Assembly (NCBI RefSeq): GCF_024171865.1
Contig: NZ_JAMTCN010000018.1
Coordinates: 56,312-120,311, forward strand
DNA: 64,000 nt
Direction: 5' to 3'
Origin: Prauserella aidingensis
Lineage (GTDB): Bacteria; Actinomycetota; Actinomycetes; Mycobacteriales; Pseudonocardiaceae
Within the stretch, counting starts at the first letter, position 1, and each line of letters starts with the position of its first letter. A model generated the notes under the pieces. It had not been told where the DNA came from. It was given only the letters and a program-made list of their open reading frames with translations, and searched no databases. Both the position numbers and the translations under genes were made by a program. This document shows, in pieces, positions 19,465-28,530 of this stretch.

Positions 19465-19487
19465 GTGTCAGGGGCGCGAGGTAGCGT
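19465..19487 (+). promoter_or_regulatory. RecA-independent damage promoter (PafBC type) of pcrA
   Basis: GTGTCAGGG, eight bases, then TAGCGT. The published mycobacterial pattern is TTGTCRGTG-N8-TAnnnT; seven of nine positions and the exact spacing agree. The -10 ends 9 nt before the pcrA start, so the transcript would be leaderless or nearly so. Confidence 0.6.
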
Positions 19488-19496
19488 GAAGTCACA

Positions 19497-21920
19497 ATGA
19501 GCACCCTCTTCGATCTCCCCCCGGACCAGGGCAAGCACGCCGATCTGCTGGATGACCTCAACCCGGCCCAGCGTGCCGCCGTCGAGCACGCCGGAGCCCC
19601 GATGCTCGTCGTCGCGGGCGCCGGCTCGGGCAAGACCAGGGTGCTCACCCGCCGCATCGCGTATCTGCTGGCCGCGCGCGGGGCGCACCCCGGTCAGATC
19701 ATGGCGATCACGTTCACCAACAAGGCGGCCGCCGAGATGCGGGAGCGCGTGAGCGAGCTGGTGGGCCGCAGGTCCGGCGCGATGTGGGTGTCGACGTTCC
19801 ACTCGATGTGCGTGCGGGTACTGCGGCGCGAGGCGAAGACCCTCGAGATGTCGTCGAACTTCTCCATCTACGACGCCGACGACGCGCGCAGGCTGCTCAC
19901 CCTCGTGGCCCGTGACCTGGACCTGGATTCGAAGCGGTACCAGCCGCGCGCGCTGGCCTCCCACATCTCGAACCTGAAGAACGAGTTGATCGACTCCGAG
20001 TCCGCGGGGTCGCACGCGACCAACGACTTCGAGCGCAGGGCCGCCGAGGTCTACGTCGAGTACCAGCGCAGGCTCTCGCAGGCCAACGCGATGGACTTCG
20101 ACGACCTGATCATGCGCACGGTCGAGCTCTTCCAGGTGTTCCCCGACGTCGCCGAGTACTACCGCCGCCGGTTCCGGCACGTGCTGGTCGACGAGTACCA
20201 GGACACCAACCACGCGCAGTACACGTTGGTGCGCGAGCTCGTCGGCACCGAGCCGACCGAGTCCGGTGTCGAGCCCGCGGAACTGTGCGTCGTCGGTGAC
20301 GCCGACCAGTCGATCTACGCCTTCCGTGGCGCGACGATCCGCAACATCGAGGAGTTCGAACGGGACTTCCCGAACGCCCGCACGATCCTGCTCGAACAGA
20401 ACTACCGGTCGACGCAGACGATCCTGTCGGCGGCCAACTCCGTCATCTCACGCAACCCGAACCGCAGGGACAAGCGCCTGTGGACGTCGGAGGGCGACGG
20501 TGAGAAGGTCGTCGGCTACGTCGCGGACAACGAGCACGACGAGGCGGCGTTCGTCGCGGGCGAGATCGACGACCTGGTCGACCGGGGCGTCGCGAAGTAC
20601 TCCGACGTCGCGGTGTTCTACCGCACCAACAACCAGTCCCGGGTGTTCGAGGAGATCTTCATCCGCCTGGGCCTGCCGTACCGCGTGGTCGGCGGGGTCC
20701 GGTTCTACGAACGCAAGGAGGTCCGCGACGCGCTGGCCTACCTGCGGGTGCTGGCGAACCCGGACGACACCGTCAGCCTGCGGCGCATCCTGAACGTGCC
20801 CAAGCGCGGCATCGGCGACCGGGCCGAGGCGTGTGTGGCCACGCACGCCGAACGGGAGCGGATCTCGTTCGTCTCGGCGCTGCGCGACGCGGTCGCCGAC
20901 AAGGTGCCGATGCTCAACCCGCGTTCGCGGAAGGCGATCACGGCGTTCGTGGAGCTGCTGGACGGCCTGTACGAGCTGGTCGATTCCGGTGTCGAGGTCG
21001 CCGACGTCCTCGAGGCGGTGCTCGACCGCACGGGATACCGCGCCGAACTGGACTCCTCCGACGATCCGCAGGACGCCTCGAGACTGGAGAACCTCGACGA
21101 GCTCGTCACGGTCGCGCGTGAGTTCACCGAGTCGGCCGCCGAAGCGGCCGCGCTCGCTCCGGAGTCGGACGCCGACGACGAACCGGACGCCGGTGTTCCC
21201 GAGCCGGGCTCGCTGCCCGCGTTCCTCGAACGGGTGTCGCTGGTGGCCGACGCGGATTCGATCCCCGAGTCGGACGGCGGTGACGCCGAGGAGGAGGCCG
21301 ACGACGCGGGTGTGGTCACGCTGATGACCGTGCACACCGCGAAGGGCCTCGAATACCCGGTCGTGTTCGGTACCGGCTGGGAGGACGGTGTCTTCCCGCA
21401 CCTGCGCGCGCTCGGCGAGCCGAAGGAGCTGGCAGAGGAGCGCAGGCTCGCGTACGTCGCGATCACGCGGGCGCGCGAGCGGCTGTACGTCTCACGAGCA
21501 CTGGTCCGGACGCAGTGGGGGCAACCCGCGGCCAACCCCGCGTCGCGGTTCCTCGACGAGATTCCCGCCGAGTTGATCGACTGGCGGCGCGAGGCGCCGT
21601 CCTCGGGAGGCGGCGGCGGTTCGCCGCGGGCCGCCACGACCTGGGGCGGGCGACCGGGAACCGGTGCGGACTCGGCGCAGTCCCGACTCGCCTCCGGCGG
21701 TATGCGGACGACCGGATTCACGGGCACGAGGAACGACTGGAAGGACACGGTCGCCCTCAAACTCGACGCCGGTGACCGCGTGAATCACGACAAGTACGGA
21801 CTCGGCACGGTCGTGTCGACCGACGGCACCGGTCCACGTGCGACGGCCACGATCGACTTCGGAACGGCCGGCACGGTGCGGCTGATGCTGATCGGCAGCG
21901 TGCCGATGGTGAAGCTGTAG
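19497..21920 (+). CDS. pcrA: ATP-dependent DNA helicase PcrA/UvrD1
   Basis: An 807-residue SF1A helicase unwinding DNA 3'-5' in repair and replication restart. Motif I is GAGSGKT (Lys46), the Walker B is VDEYQDT, motif III GDADQSIYAFRGA, motif IV QNYRSTQTI, and motifs V-VI VHTAKGLEYPVVF and AYVAITRARERL. An acidic insert of about 60 residues lies near 550-610. The C-terminal tail (DRVNHDKYGLGTVVSTDG... to end) is the Tudor-like module that contacts RNA polymerase or Ku in this family. The ATG at 19497 lies just after a PafBC-type promoter and has no clear ribosome site, consistent with leaderless initiation. Confidence 0.97.
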   Translation: MSTLFDLPPDQGKHADLLDDLNPAQRAAVEHAGAPMLVVAGAGSGKTRVLTRRIAYLLAARGAHPGQIMAITFTNKAAAEMRERVSELVGRRSGAMWVSTFHSMCVRVLRREAKTLEMSSNFSIYDADDARRLLTLVARDLDLDSKRYQPRALASHISNLKNELIDSESAGSHATNDFERRAAEVYVEYQRRLSQANAMDFDDLIMRTVELFQVFPDVAEYYRRRFRHVLVDEYQDTNHAQYTLVRELVGTEPTESGVEPAELCVVGDADQSIYAFRGATIRNIEEFERDFPNARTILLEQNYRSTQTILSAANSVISRNPNRRDKRLWTSEGDGEKVVGYVADNEHDEAAFVAGEIDDLVDRGVAKYSDVAVFYRTNNQSRVFEEIFIRLGLPYRVVGGVRFYERKEVRDALAYLRVLANPDDTVSLRRILNVPKRGIGDRAEACVATHAERERISFVSALRDAVADKVPMLNPRSRKAITAFVELLDGLYELVDSGVEVADVLEAVLDRTGYRAELDSSDDPQDASRLENLDELVTVAREFTESAAEAAALAPESDADDEPDAGVPEPGSLPAFLERVSLVADADSIPESDGGDAEEEADDAGVVTLMTVHTAKGLEYPVVFGTGWEDGVFPHLRALGEPKELAEERRLAYVAITRARERLYVSRALVRTQWGQPAANPASRFLDEIPAELIDWRREAPSSGGGGGSPRAATTWGGRPGTGADSAQSRLASGGMRTTGFTGTRNDWKDTVALKLDAGDRVNHDKYGLGTVVSTDGTGPRATATIDFGTAGTVRLMLIGSVPMVKL

Positions 21921-22049
21921 TCCCCGAGCCGAGGTTCCCGTCCTCCGGCGGGTACTGGGCAGGCCCGGTCGATCGGTGCCCTTGCCGAACGCCCCTGACG
22001 TCACGATTCGATCGTCTGTTCGGGTGATGATGGCTCGAGGTTCCGGATT

Positions 22050-22072
22050 CTGTCAGGCCCTCGCGATAATCT
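22050..22072 (+). promoter_or_regulatory. PafBC-type promoter match upstream of the 22159 gene
   Basis: CTGTCAGGC, eight bases, then TAATCT. Six of nine upstream positions and the N8 spacing agree with TTGTCRGTG-N8-TAnnnT. GATAAT (22065-22070) overlaps it and would serve as a conventional -10. Confidence 0.5.
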
Positions 22073-22077
22073 CGACA

Positions 22078-22093
22078 TCGAACACGAGTTCGT
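22078..22093 (+). promoter_or_regulatory. LexA (SOS) box candidate
   Basis: TCGAAC-ACGA-GTTCGT agrees with the actinobacterial box TCGAAC-N4-GTTCGA at 11 of 12 fixed positions. It starts just after the -10 region of the promoter for the gene at 22159, where bound LexA would block transcription. Confidence 0.7.
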
Positions 22094-22158
22094 AGACCGT
22101 GTGGCTCGACGATGTGGTCGAGCCGTGCACAGGGTGTCGAGCGAGGGGGATGACAGGT

Positions 22159-22617
22159 GTGGATCGCGCGAACAGCGGTGAGACGGCACGTGGTCGTACG
22201 GCGTCGCCGAGGCGAGTTCGGCCGCGTGCGCGTGTGGACGAGCGCGGCGGGTCCGCGTGGCGTCGACTGTGCGACGGCCGTGGCCGGGCGGGGGACCGGA
22301 ACCGCCGCCGGGCGAGGTCGAGGCGGGACGGGCCCGAGCGGTGGTTCCTGGCGGTCCGCGCGGGTGTTCTGGAGGTTCTGGGCGGGCTGTCTGCACAGGT
22401 TTCGGCGCGATGTGGCAGGAGGGTTCCGGAGGTCGAGCGGGTGGTCGCCGCGTGGCGACTCCTCCTGCGCTTGCACGAGCGCACCGCTGACAGCGGGTGC
22501 ACGGTGTGCGGAACCCAGCGTGAGCGCAGGCTGTGCACCGTCTGGCAGGTCGCCGTCGGCTACTTCCTGCGCAGCCTGCCGAACGAATCGCCGGCCGAGT
22601 GGCGCACGGCAGCCTGA
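22159..22617 (+). CDS. Small Arg-rich protein with CxxC, predicted DNA-damage inducible
   Basis: A 152-residue protein. The first 70 residues are Arg/Gly-rich and probably disordered. The rest is helical and carries CTVCGTQRERRLCTVWQVAV, a CxxC plus a third Cys that could bind zinc. Codon third positions are strongly G/C across the frame, which supports coding. I chose GTG 22159 because GAGGGG lies 10 nt upstream; the ATG at 22150 sits too close to it. A LexA box and a PafBC-like promoter lie upstream, next to pcrA. No named family is recognised. Confidence 0.65.
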   Translation: MDRANSGETARGRTASPRRVRPRARVDERGGSAWRRLCDGRGRAGDRNRRRARSRRDGPERWFLAVRAGVLEVLGGLSAQVSARCGRRVPEVERVVAAWRLLLRLHERTADSGCTVCGTQRERRLCTVWQVAVGYFLRSLPNESPAEWRTAA

Positions 22618-22744
22618 CCGGACGGGCTCGCCGAAACCGCCGAGGGGTCGTTCGAGGTCGGTGGGACGTCCGGTCCGGTCCGGGTCACCCGTCCGCCTCG
22701 GTGGTGCGGAGCGCGGGGAAACGGCCGGATGTGAGGGGTGGCGG

Positions 22745-23611
22745 TCAGCCGAGGTTGATGCCGTGCTCGGCGAGCCAGGGCAGCGGGTCGAGCTTCTCGC
22801 CCTCGTCGGATGTCCAGACCTCGAAGTGCAGGTGCGGACCGGTCGACTGGCCCTCGTTGCCCATCAACGCGATCTGGTCGCCGGCCTTGACTCGCTGGCC
22901 CTCGTAGACCGAGTAGCTGGAGATGTGGCCGTAGACGGTGACGGTGCCGTCGTCGCGCTGGACCTTGACCCACTGGCCGAAACCGCTGGCCGGGCCCGCT
23001 TCGATGACCGTGCCGTCGACCGCGGAGACGATCGGGGTGCCGATCGAGTTGGCGATGTCGATGCCGTAGTGGGTCGTTCCCCACCGGGCGCCGAAGCCGG
23101 AGGTGAACACACCCTCGGTCGGCTTGACCACCTTCGGGCGGGCGGCCTCGATCGCGGCCTGTCGGCGCGCCTCCGCCTCCGCGGCGAGGCGCTCGTCGGT
23201 GACCTGGGCGCTCCGGTTCAGCTTCTTGGCCTCTGCCGTGGCCGAGGCCTCGTCGGTCGTGTCCTGCACCTGCAACAGCTGCGGGGCGGCGACCGGGGCG
23301 TCGCCTCCCATTCCCATGGCCGCACTCGCGTCATGGGAATTCGCCAGCGGCGTCACATCCGTGCTGGTGTCCACGGAACCGGACTGGGCTTCGTTGGAGG
23401 AGGTGTTCTGAAGGGTCTGGCCCGCCGCGGCGGCGGCGAATGCGCCAGCGGCGACGGCCGCGACCACCACACGACCACGCAGGGCCGACGACGGGGCGGG
23501 CAGCCGGTGGGCGCCACGCGGACGAACGAACGGATCGTCGTCCATCCCGTCCAGCGCATCGTCAAGCGCAGGCGAGGTGGCTTGGCCGCTATGAGAGCGG
23601 TGTCGAGCCAA
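22745..23611 (-). CDS. M23 family metallopeptidase (LytM-type cell wall hydrolase)
   Basis: A 288-residue membrane-anchored peptidase. A basic N-terminus and an Ala-rich helix (about 47-63) are followed by a coiled linker (AEAKKLNRSAQVTDERLAAEAEARRQ) and the LytM domain. Zinc ligands are visible in HYGIDIA (His and Asp) and GPHLHFEVW (HxH), so it should cut peptidoglycan cross-bridges. Its place between pcrA and sucC matches Rv0950c. The start is TTG 23611 with GGAAGG 8 nt upstream. A structured leader of about 155 nt precedes it. Confidence 0.93.
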   Translation of the reverse strand: MARHRSHSGQATSPALDDALDGMDDDPFVRPRGAHRLPAPSSALRGRVVVAAVAAGAFAAAAAGQTLQNTSSNEAQSGSVDTSTDVTPLANSHDASAAMGMGGDAPVAAPQLLQVQDTTDEASATAEAKKLNRSAQVTDERLAAEAEARRQAAIEAARPKVVKPTEGVFTSGFGARWGTTHYGIDIANSIGTPIVSAVDGTVIEAGPASGFGQWVKVQRDDGTVTVYGHISSYSVYEGQRVKAGDQIALMGNEGQSTGPHLHFEVWTSDEGEKLDPLPWLAEHGINLG

Positions 23612-23767
23612 GGCAGGGGCCTTCCGTTACTCGGGGGAGTCAGCTCGCGAACGCCGGGCGGGGGAACCCGGTGGGCGACCTCGGGGGTGATCGCCCGTGG
23701 TGGCGGTATCGACCTCCGGGGAGAGGTGAACCACCACGCGTGTCCGTGATCTGACCGTAATGGGGAC
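23612..23767 (-). ncRNA. Structured 5' leader of the M23 peptidase gene, possible riboswitch
   Basis: On the minus strand the leader has consecutive hairpins: CGTGGTGG/CCACCACG with an inner ACCTC/GAGGT, GGGCGA/TCGCCC, and CCGGG/CCCGG. The 3' end reads GCCCGGCGTTCGCGAGCTGAC, reminiscent of the CCGAAUCCGUCAGCUAAC end of c-di-AMP (ydaO) riboswitches, which often control cell wall hydrolases in actinobacteria. The 5' half does not show the ydaO GGGGGA and GGGGUGAA motifs on this strand, so the class is uncertain. Confidence 0.35.
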
Positions 23768-23773
23768 TGCGGG

Positions 23774-23803
23774 ACAGTAACGAAGGGCCGCCTGAAGGGG
23801 CAA
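23774..23803 (-). promoter_or_regulatory. Promoter of the M23 peptidase gene
   Basis: Read on the minus strand, TTGCCC and TACTGT are separated by 18 bases. The predicted start near 23767 gives the leader listed separately. The remaining part of the gap up to 24236 shows no gene. Confidence 0.5.
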
Positions 23804-24236
23804 GGCCCGGACGTGTCCATCGACCGGACGGGGGTGATCGTCGCGGGCTCTCCGAACGCGATCACGCAAGGTACGGCGGCGATTGGTCTACCCGTGTGAG
23901 TTGGGTTACACCCGGGCAACCGGTGGTCCGGACAACCGGTGCGGCGGGTGCTCGCGACGTCGGTTCTCCGGGCGGTGTGACGGTGGTGTGATGGAGTGGT
24001 GATCCTTTCCGTGATGTCGGTCGGATCGGCCCCGGGCGCTCACCGTTGCTAGCGTCGGCGCCGATGACGGCCTCCCTGTCCCTCCCCGAGCGGTGCCGGT
24101 GCCCGCAGTGCCGGTGCCTCGGCGACACGGTGACTCGTGCTGTCCCGCGGGAATCGCAGCCGGACGTTCGGTGCCTCCAGGTGTCGGGACGCCCCGTGTC
24201 GCGGCGACGGACGTCGAGTGGCCGGGTGGTGCGGCC

Positions 24237-26060
24237 GTGAGCCCGGGAGCGCGTGACGGCGGTGCGCTGCGAGACCTCGGCGTGAGCCGGGCGACGCCGG
24301 CGCTGGCCGCGGCGTTCGCCGCCGCGGTGCCGGCCTTCCTGTTGTCGGCGGCGGGTGCGTTGCTGCCCGTCGTCGAGGGCGGTGAACGTGGCCTGGCGGC
24401 CGGTCCGGTCGTCCTGGTCGTCGTTGCGGCGCTGCCGCTCGTTCTGGCCGGTGCGTTCGCGGTGCGGGGCGCCGCGGTCGCCGCCGCCGGGGTGCTGATC
24501 GGCGCGGCCGCACTCGCCCCGGGGCGGGCCGTGCTGGACCTGCAGTTCGCCGCCGAGCCGTCACGGGCTTCCCGGCCGGAGTTGTATCTGCCCTCCGACC
24601 TCTACGCCCATTCCGCGGCACCGGGGCTGTGGCTGCTCGTCGCCGGTCACGTCGTGACTGTGGTGGCGGGTGTGCTGGCCCTGCGTGCCCGTGCGGGAGG
24701 TGAGGCCGGGTCCGCGGACGGGACGGATCCGGGCCGGCGTCTCGCGGTCGCGGTGTCGGCGGCTGTGGCGGCCGCGATCGGCCTGGTCATGCAGCCGTTC
24801 ACCTCGTCCGAGGTGTACCTGCTGGCGCAGAACGCCTTCGAGGGGCCTCTCGTCGCGATGGCCGGCTACCTCCTGGTGGCGGCGGCTCTGCCGGTGACGG
24901 CGGCGATCGCCGTCTCCTCCGGCGACACGGATCTCGTGCGGGGCTCCCTGCTGGGTGCCGCGGCCAGCGCAGCGGGGCTTGCCGTCCCCGCCGTGGTCGC
25001 CGCGCTCGGCCTCGACACGCTGGGCCTGTCCGTCGGCCCGGTCCTGACACTGGCCGGGCTGGCGGTGTTGGTCGTCGCGGCGCTCGTGCGGATGCCCGCG
25101 GCCGAGGCGGCCGGTGAGGACGAGACCCCTGTGCGGTTGCCGGGAAGTGTGCGACTGCGGGCGGCCGCGGGCGTGGGCGCCCTCGTCGCGGCCGGGTGTG
25201 CCGTGATCGGTGCCGTGACGCCCCAGCTCCAGACGCAGGGGTCGATCGCGGCGCCGGAGAGTCCGGCACGGTGGTCGCTGTTGGCGGCGGGTCTCGTCGT
25301 CGGGGTGCTCGGGGTGGCGATGCTCCTGCCTCGGACGGCGGTGCTCGTCCGTCCGGTGTTGTCGGTGGCGTGGGTCGGCGTGCTCGTCGCGGGAACCGCG
25401 GTGCTGGATACCGCCGTCACCGCCACCGGCTCGGCGGGTGGTGTCGCCTCGTCCGGTCCCGGTGTCGTCTGGACGTGGATCGCGATGTTCGTCGCGGCGG
25501 TGACGGCGTGTGCGTCGGTGGTCGCGGGCGCCGTGGAGCGGGACGACGTCGACGACGCGGCCCCGGCCGACGCCGCCGACGACGCCGAAGCCGACGACGA
25601 TGCCGCCGACGGCGGAGCGGCCGAGGCCGACAGCGGGCGTAGCTCCGTGCTCCTCCTCGGTGCTCTGGTGGTTGCGGGCGTGCTGACCGTCGTGGCGTTC
25701 GGGTTGCCCGTGTTCACCGCACCCGACTACGTGGCCGCGGGACTGTGGGCGCGGTTCGGCACGCCCTCGTGGGGGCTGCTCGCCGGGACGGCGGTGGTGC
25801 TCGGCGGGTTGGTGCTGGCGGCGCGCAGCAGGCGGGCGCCCGCCGTCGGGGTGTTGTGCGGTGCGGGCGTCGTGCTCGCGTTGCACGCCGCGTCGTTCCC
25901 GCTGAGCCGTGGGGAGATCGCGGGGGCGAGTGCGGGCGCGGGTTTCTGGTGCGCGTTCGCGGCGGTCGTCGTGGTGCTCGTGGCCGCGATGGCGGCGGCG
26001 CTGACCCGGCCCGCTGCAGGCGGCCCCGTATCGACCGGTGCGCGACGGAAAAGCCGCTGA
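24237..26060 (+). CDS. Large polytopic membrane protein of unknown function
   Basis: About 607 residues from the GTG at 24237; the start is uncertain because no ribosome site is evident and the frame is open further upstream. I count roughly 12-14 hydrophobic helices, rich in Ala, Val, Leu and Gly, with an acidic loop (DDVDDAAPADAADDAEADDDAADGG split into shorter runs) near residues 430-460 and a basic C-terminus (GARRKSR). A soluble loop near 110-130 contains PSDLYAHSA. It precedes sucC by 267 bp. I recognise no family; transporter or envelope roles are guesses. Confidence 0.75.
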   Translation: MSPGARDGGALRDLGVSRATPALAAAFAAAVPAFLLSAAGALLPVVEGGERGLAAGPVVLVVVAALPLVLAGAFAVRGAAVAAAGVLIGAAALAPGRAVLDLQFAAEPSRASRPELYLPSDLYAHSAAPGLWLLVAGHVVTVVAGVLALRARAGGEAGSADGTDPGRRLAVAVSAAVAAAIGLVMQPFTSSEVYLLAQNAFEGPLVAMAGYLLVAAALPVTAAIAVSSGDTDLVRGSLLGAAASAAGLAVPAVVAALGLDTLGLSVGPVLTLAGLAVLVVAALVRMPAAEAAGEDETPVRLPGSVRLRAAAGVGALVAAGCAVIGAVTPQLQTQGSIAAPESPARWSLLAAGLVVGVLGVAMLLPRTAVLVRPVLSVAWVGVLVAGTAVLDTAVTATGSAGGVASSGPGVVWTWIAMFVAAVTACASVVAGAVERDDVDDAAPADAADDAEADDDAADGGAAEADSGRSSVLLLGALVVAGVLTVVAFGLPVFTAPDYVAAGLWARFGTPSWGLLAGTAVVLGGLVLAARSRRAPAVGVLCGAGVVLALHAASFPLSRGEIAGASAGAGFWCAFAAVVVVLVAAMAAALTRPAAGGPVSTGARRKSR

Positions 26061-26249
26061 GGTGACGATTCTCCGGCAGAATGTCGACCTACTGCCCGGT
26101 AACTGTTCGGGAAATGCGCGCTGAATGGTTTCAGCCGAAGGCGATCTGTGCCACATTCCCCAGCTCAGAGGTTGTTTGGTGACCGAGTTCACCAGAGGTG
26201 GGCGCGGCGTGTCGCGGGCGGCTCGATAGGGTCGTTCACGTCCGGCAGC

Positions 26250-26295
26250 ACGGTTTGTAAAACCAGCGTCTCGCAAACCGTTGGTCGTGCAAACC
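26250..26295. promoter_or_regulatory. Repeated GGTTTG/CAAACC motifs upstream of sucC
   Basis: ACGGTTTG (26250-26257) and CAAACCGT (26274-26281) form a perfect inverted repeat over a 16-nt spacer, and a third GCAAACC follows at 26289-26295. They lie 33-78 nt before the sucC start. The half-sites resemble the TTTGCAAA-like sites of carbon regulators such as RamB in corynebacteria; this link is only suggestive. Confidence 0.4.
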
Positions 26296-26327
26296 AGAGT
26301 GGCGTGTGTCGTCAGGAGACTGAAGTA

Positions 26328-27494
26328 GTGGACCTCTACGAATATCAGGCGAAGGACATCTTCGCCGCCCACGGCGTGCCGGTACTGCCCGGCGCCGTGG
26401 CGAGCACCCCGGAAGAAGCACAGGCCGCGGCCGAGAAGATCGGTGGGCAGGTCGTCGTCAAGTCGCAGGTGAAGACCGGCGGCCGCGGTAAGGCGGGCGG
26501 CGTCAAGCTGGCCGAGAATCCCGCGGAGGCGAAGGAGAAGGCCGAGGCCATCCTCGGCCTGGACATCAAGGGTCACATCACGCGGCGGGTGTTGGTGACC
26601 GAGGCGTCGGACATCTCCGAGGAGTACTACTTCTCGTTCCTGCTCGACCGCGCCAACCGCACCTTCCTCGCGATGGCCTCGGCCGAAGGCGGCGTCGAGA
26701 TCGAACAGCTCGCCGTCGAGCGCCCCGACGCGCTCGCGCGAGTGGCGATCGACCCGCTCGAAGGCGTCGACAAGGCGAAGGCCCTCGACATCCTCACGCA
26801 GGGCAAGTTCCCCGAGGCCGTCAAGGACGAGGCCGCGGACGTCGTCGTGAAGCTGTGGGAGACCTTCGTGGCCGAGGACGCCACGCTGGTCGAGATCAAC
26901 CCGCTGGTCCGCGACCCGCAGGACAAGATCGTCGCCCTCGACGGCAAGGTGACCCTCGACGGGAACGCCGACTTCCGGCACCCGGCGCACGAGGAGCTCG
27001 TCGACAAGGAGGCCGAGGACCCGCTCGAGGCCAAGGCCAAGGCGAAGGACCTCAACTACGTCAAGCTCGACGGCCAGGTCGGCATCATCGGTAACGGTGC
27101 CGGTCTCGTCATGTCGACGCTCGACGTCGTCGCCTACGCGGGCGAGAACCACGGCGGCGTGAAGCCGGCGAACTTCCTCGACATCGGTGGCGGCGCCTCG
27201 GCCGAGGTCATGGCCGCGGGCCTGGACGTCATCCTCGGCGACCCCGACGTCAAGAGCGTGTTCGTCAACGTCTTCGGCGGCATCACCGCCTGTGACGCGG
27301 TCGCGAACGGCATCGTCGAGGCGCTGAAGATCCTGGGCGACGACGCGACCAAGCCCCTCGTCGTGCGCCTGGACGGCAACAACGTCGAGGAAGGCCGCCG
27401 CATCCTCAACGACGCCAACCACCCGCTGGTCACGCAGGTGGACACCATGGACAACGCGGCGGACAAGGCCGCCGAGCTGGCGGCAGGAGCGTAA
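26328..27494 (+). CDS. sucC: Succinyl-CoA synthetase beta subunit (ADP-forming)
   Basis: A 388-residue ATP-grasp subunit that, with SucD, interconverts succinyl-CoA and succinate with ATP formation in the TCA cycle. It begins [21 protein letters not shown] and contains the nucleotide-binding [18 protein letters not shown] and the conserved [14 protein letters not shown] and FLDIGGGAS segments. The GTG at 26328 has AGGAG 10 nt upstream and fits the family N-terminus. It is followed 5 nt later by sucD. Confidence 0.97.
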   Translation: MDLYEYQAKDIFAAHGVPVLPGAVASTPEEAQAAAEKIGGQVVVKSQVKTGGRGKAGGVKLAENPAEAKEKAEAILGLDIKGHITRRVLVTEASDISEEYYFSFLLDRANRTFLAMASAEGGVEIEQLAVERPDALARVAIDPLEGVDKAKALDILTQGKFPEAVKDEAADVVVKLWETFVAEDATLVEINPLVRDPQDKIVALDGKVTLDGNADFRHPAHEELVDKEAEDPLEAKAKAKDLNYVKLDGQVGIIGNGAGLVMSTLDVVAYAGENHGGVKPANFLDIGGGASAEVMAAGLDVILGDPDVKSVFVNVFGGITACDAVANGIVEALKILGDDATKPLVVRLDGNNVEEGRRILNDANHPLVTQVDTMDNAADKAAELAAGA

Positions 27495-27499
27495 GAGAC

Positions 27500-28387
27500 A
27501 TGTCGATCTTCCTCGATTCCAGCAGCAAGGTCATCGTCCAGGGCATCACCGGGTCCGAGGGCACCAAGCACGCGACCAAGATGATCGCCGCGGGCACCAA
27601 CATCGTCGGCGGTGTCAACGCTCGCAAGGCAGGCCAGACCGTCACGATCGCCGAGAAGGAGCTGAGCGTCTTCGGCTCGGTCGGCGAGGCCATGAAGGAG
27701 ACGGGCGCCGACGTCAGCGTCATCTTCGTGCCGCCGAAGTTCGCCAAGGACGCGGTCATCGAGGCCATCGACGCCGAGATTCCGCTGGCCGTCGTCATCA
27801 CCGAGGGCATCCCGGTGCACGACGCGGCCTACTTCTGGGCACATGCCAAGTCGAAGGGCAACAAGACCCGGATCATCGGGCCGAACTGCCCGGGCATCAT
27901 CTCGCCGTCGCAGTCCAACGCGGGCATCATCCCGGCCAACATCACCGGCCCCGGCAAGATCGGCCTGGTGTCGAAGTCCGGCACGCTGACGTACCAGATG
28001 ATGTACGAACTGCGTGACATCGGCTTCTCCACCTGCGTCGGCATCGGCGGTGACCCGATCATCGGCACCACGCACATCGACGCGCTCGAGGCGTTCCAGG
28101 CCGACCCGGAGACCGACGTCATCGTGATGATCGGTGAGATCGGTGGCGACGCCGAGGAGCGTGCGGCCGAGTACATCAAGGCCAACGTCACGAAGCCGGT
28201 CGTCGGCTACGTCGCAGGCTTCACCGCGCCCGAGGGCAAGACGATGGGCCACGCCGGTGCCATCGTGTCGGGCTCCGCGGGCACGGCGCAGGCCAAGAAG
28301 GAAGCGCTGGAGGCCTCGGGCGTGAAGGTCGGCAAGACGCCGACCGAGACCGCCGACCTGGCGCGGGAGCTGTACAAGGCGCTGTGA
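27500..28387 (+). CDS. sucD: Succinyl-CoA synthetase alpha subunit
   Basis: A 295-residue subunit carrying the CoA-binding Rossmann domain ([18 protein letters not shown]) and the phospho-histidine in MGHAGAIV (His251). [11 protein letters not shown] and SKSGTLTYQ are also typical. The ATG at 27500 lies 5 nt after the sucC stop, and a strong terminator follows at 28495. Confidence 0.97.
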   Translation: MSIFLDSSSKVIVQGITGSEGTKHATKMIAAGTNIVGGVNARKAGQTVTIAEKELSVFGSVGEAMKETGADVSVIFVPPKFAKDAVIEAIDAEIPLAVVITEGIPVHDAAYFWAHAKSKGNKTRIIGPNCPGIISPSQSNAGIIPANITGPGKIGLVSKSGTLTYQMMYELRDIGFSTCVGIGGDPIIGTTHIDALEAFQADPETDVIVMIGEIGGDAEERAAEYIKANVTKPVVGYVAGFTAPEGKTMGHAGAIVSGSAGTAQAKKEALEASGVKVGKTPTETADLARELYKAL

Positions 28388-28494
28388 GCCGAACGGCTCC
28401 GAGCTCCACGGTTCCGCTGCCGACCGGACGCCGGTGAGGCCGTGAGGCCGATCCGTGGCGTGCGGGGCGGGGCCGGGGTTCTCCGGAAACATCC

Positions 28495-28530
28495 ACGAGG
28501 GACCGGGCACTTTTGTGCTCGGTCCCTCGT
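28495..28530 (+). terminator. Terminator after sucCD
   Basis: ACGAGGGACCG-GGCAC and GTGCT-CGGTCCCTCGT form a 16-bp stem with one G-T pair around a TTTT loop, followed by TGTGTGT. Confidence 0.85.

Noticed and set aside
23641..23740. ydaO-type c-di-AMP riboswitch on the plus strand
   Set aside because: GGGGGAACC and GGGGGTGAT are present, but the conserved 3' end is missing and no plus-strand gene starts within about 450 bp.
24561..27422. A minus-strand frame of 953 codons opposite the membrane gene and sucC
   Set aside because: It is antisense to sucC, whose identity is certain; the translation is His/Arg/Asp-rich noise.
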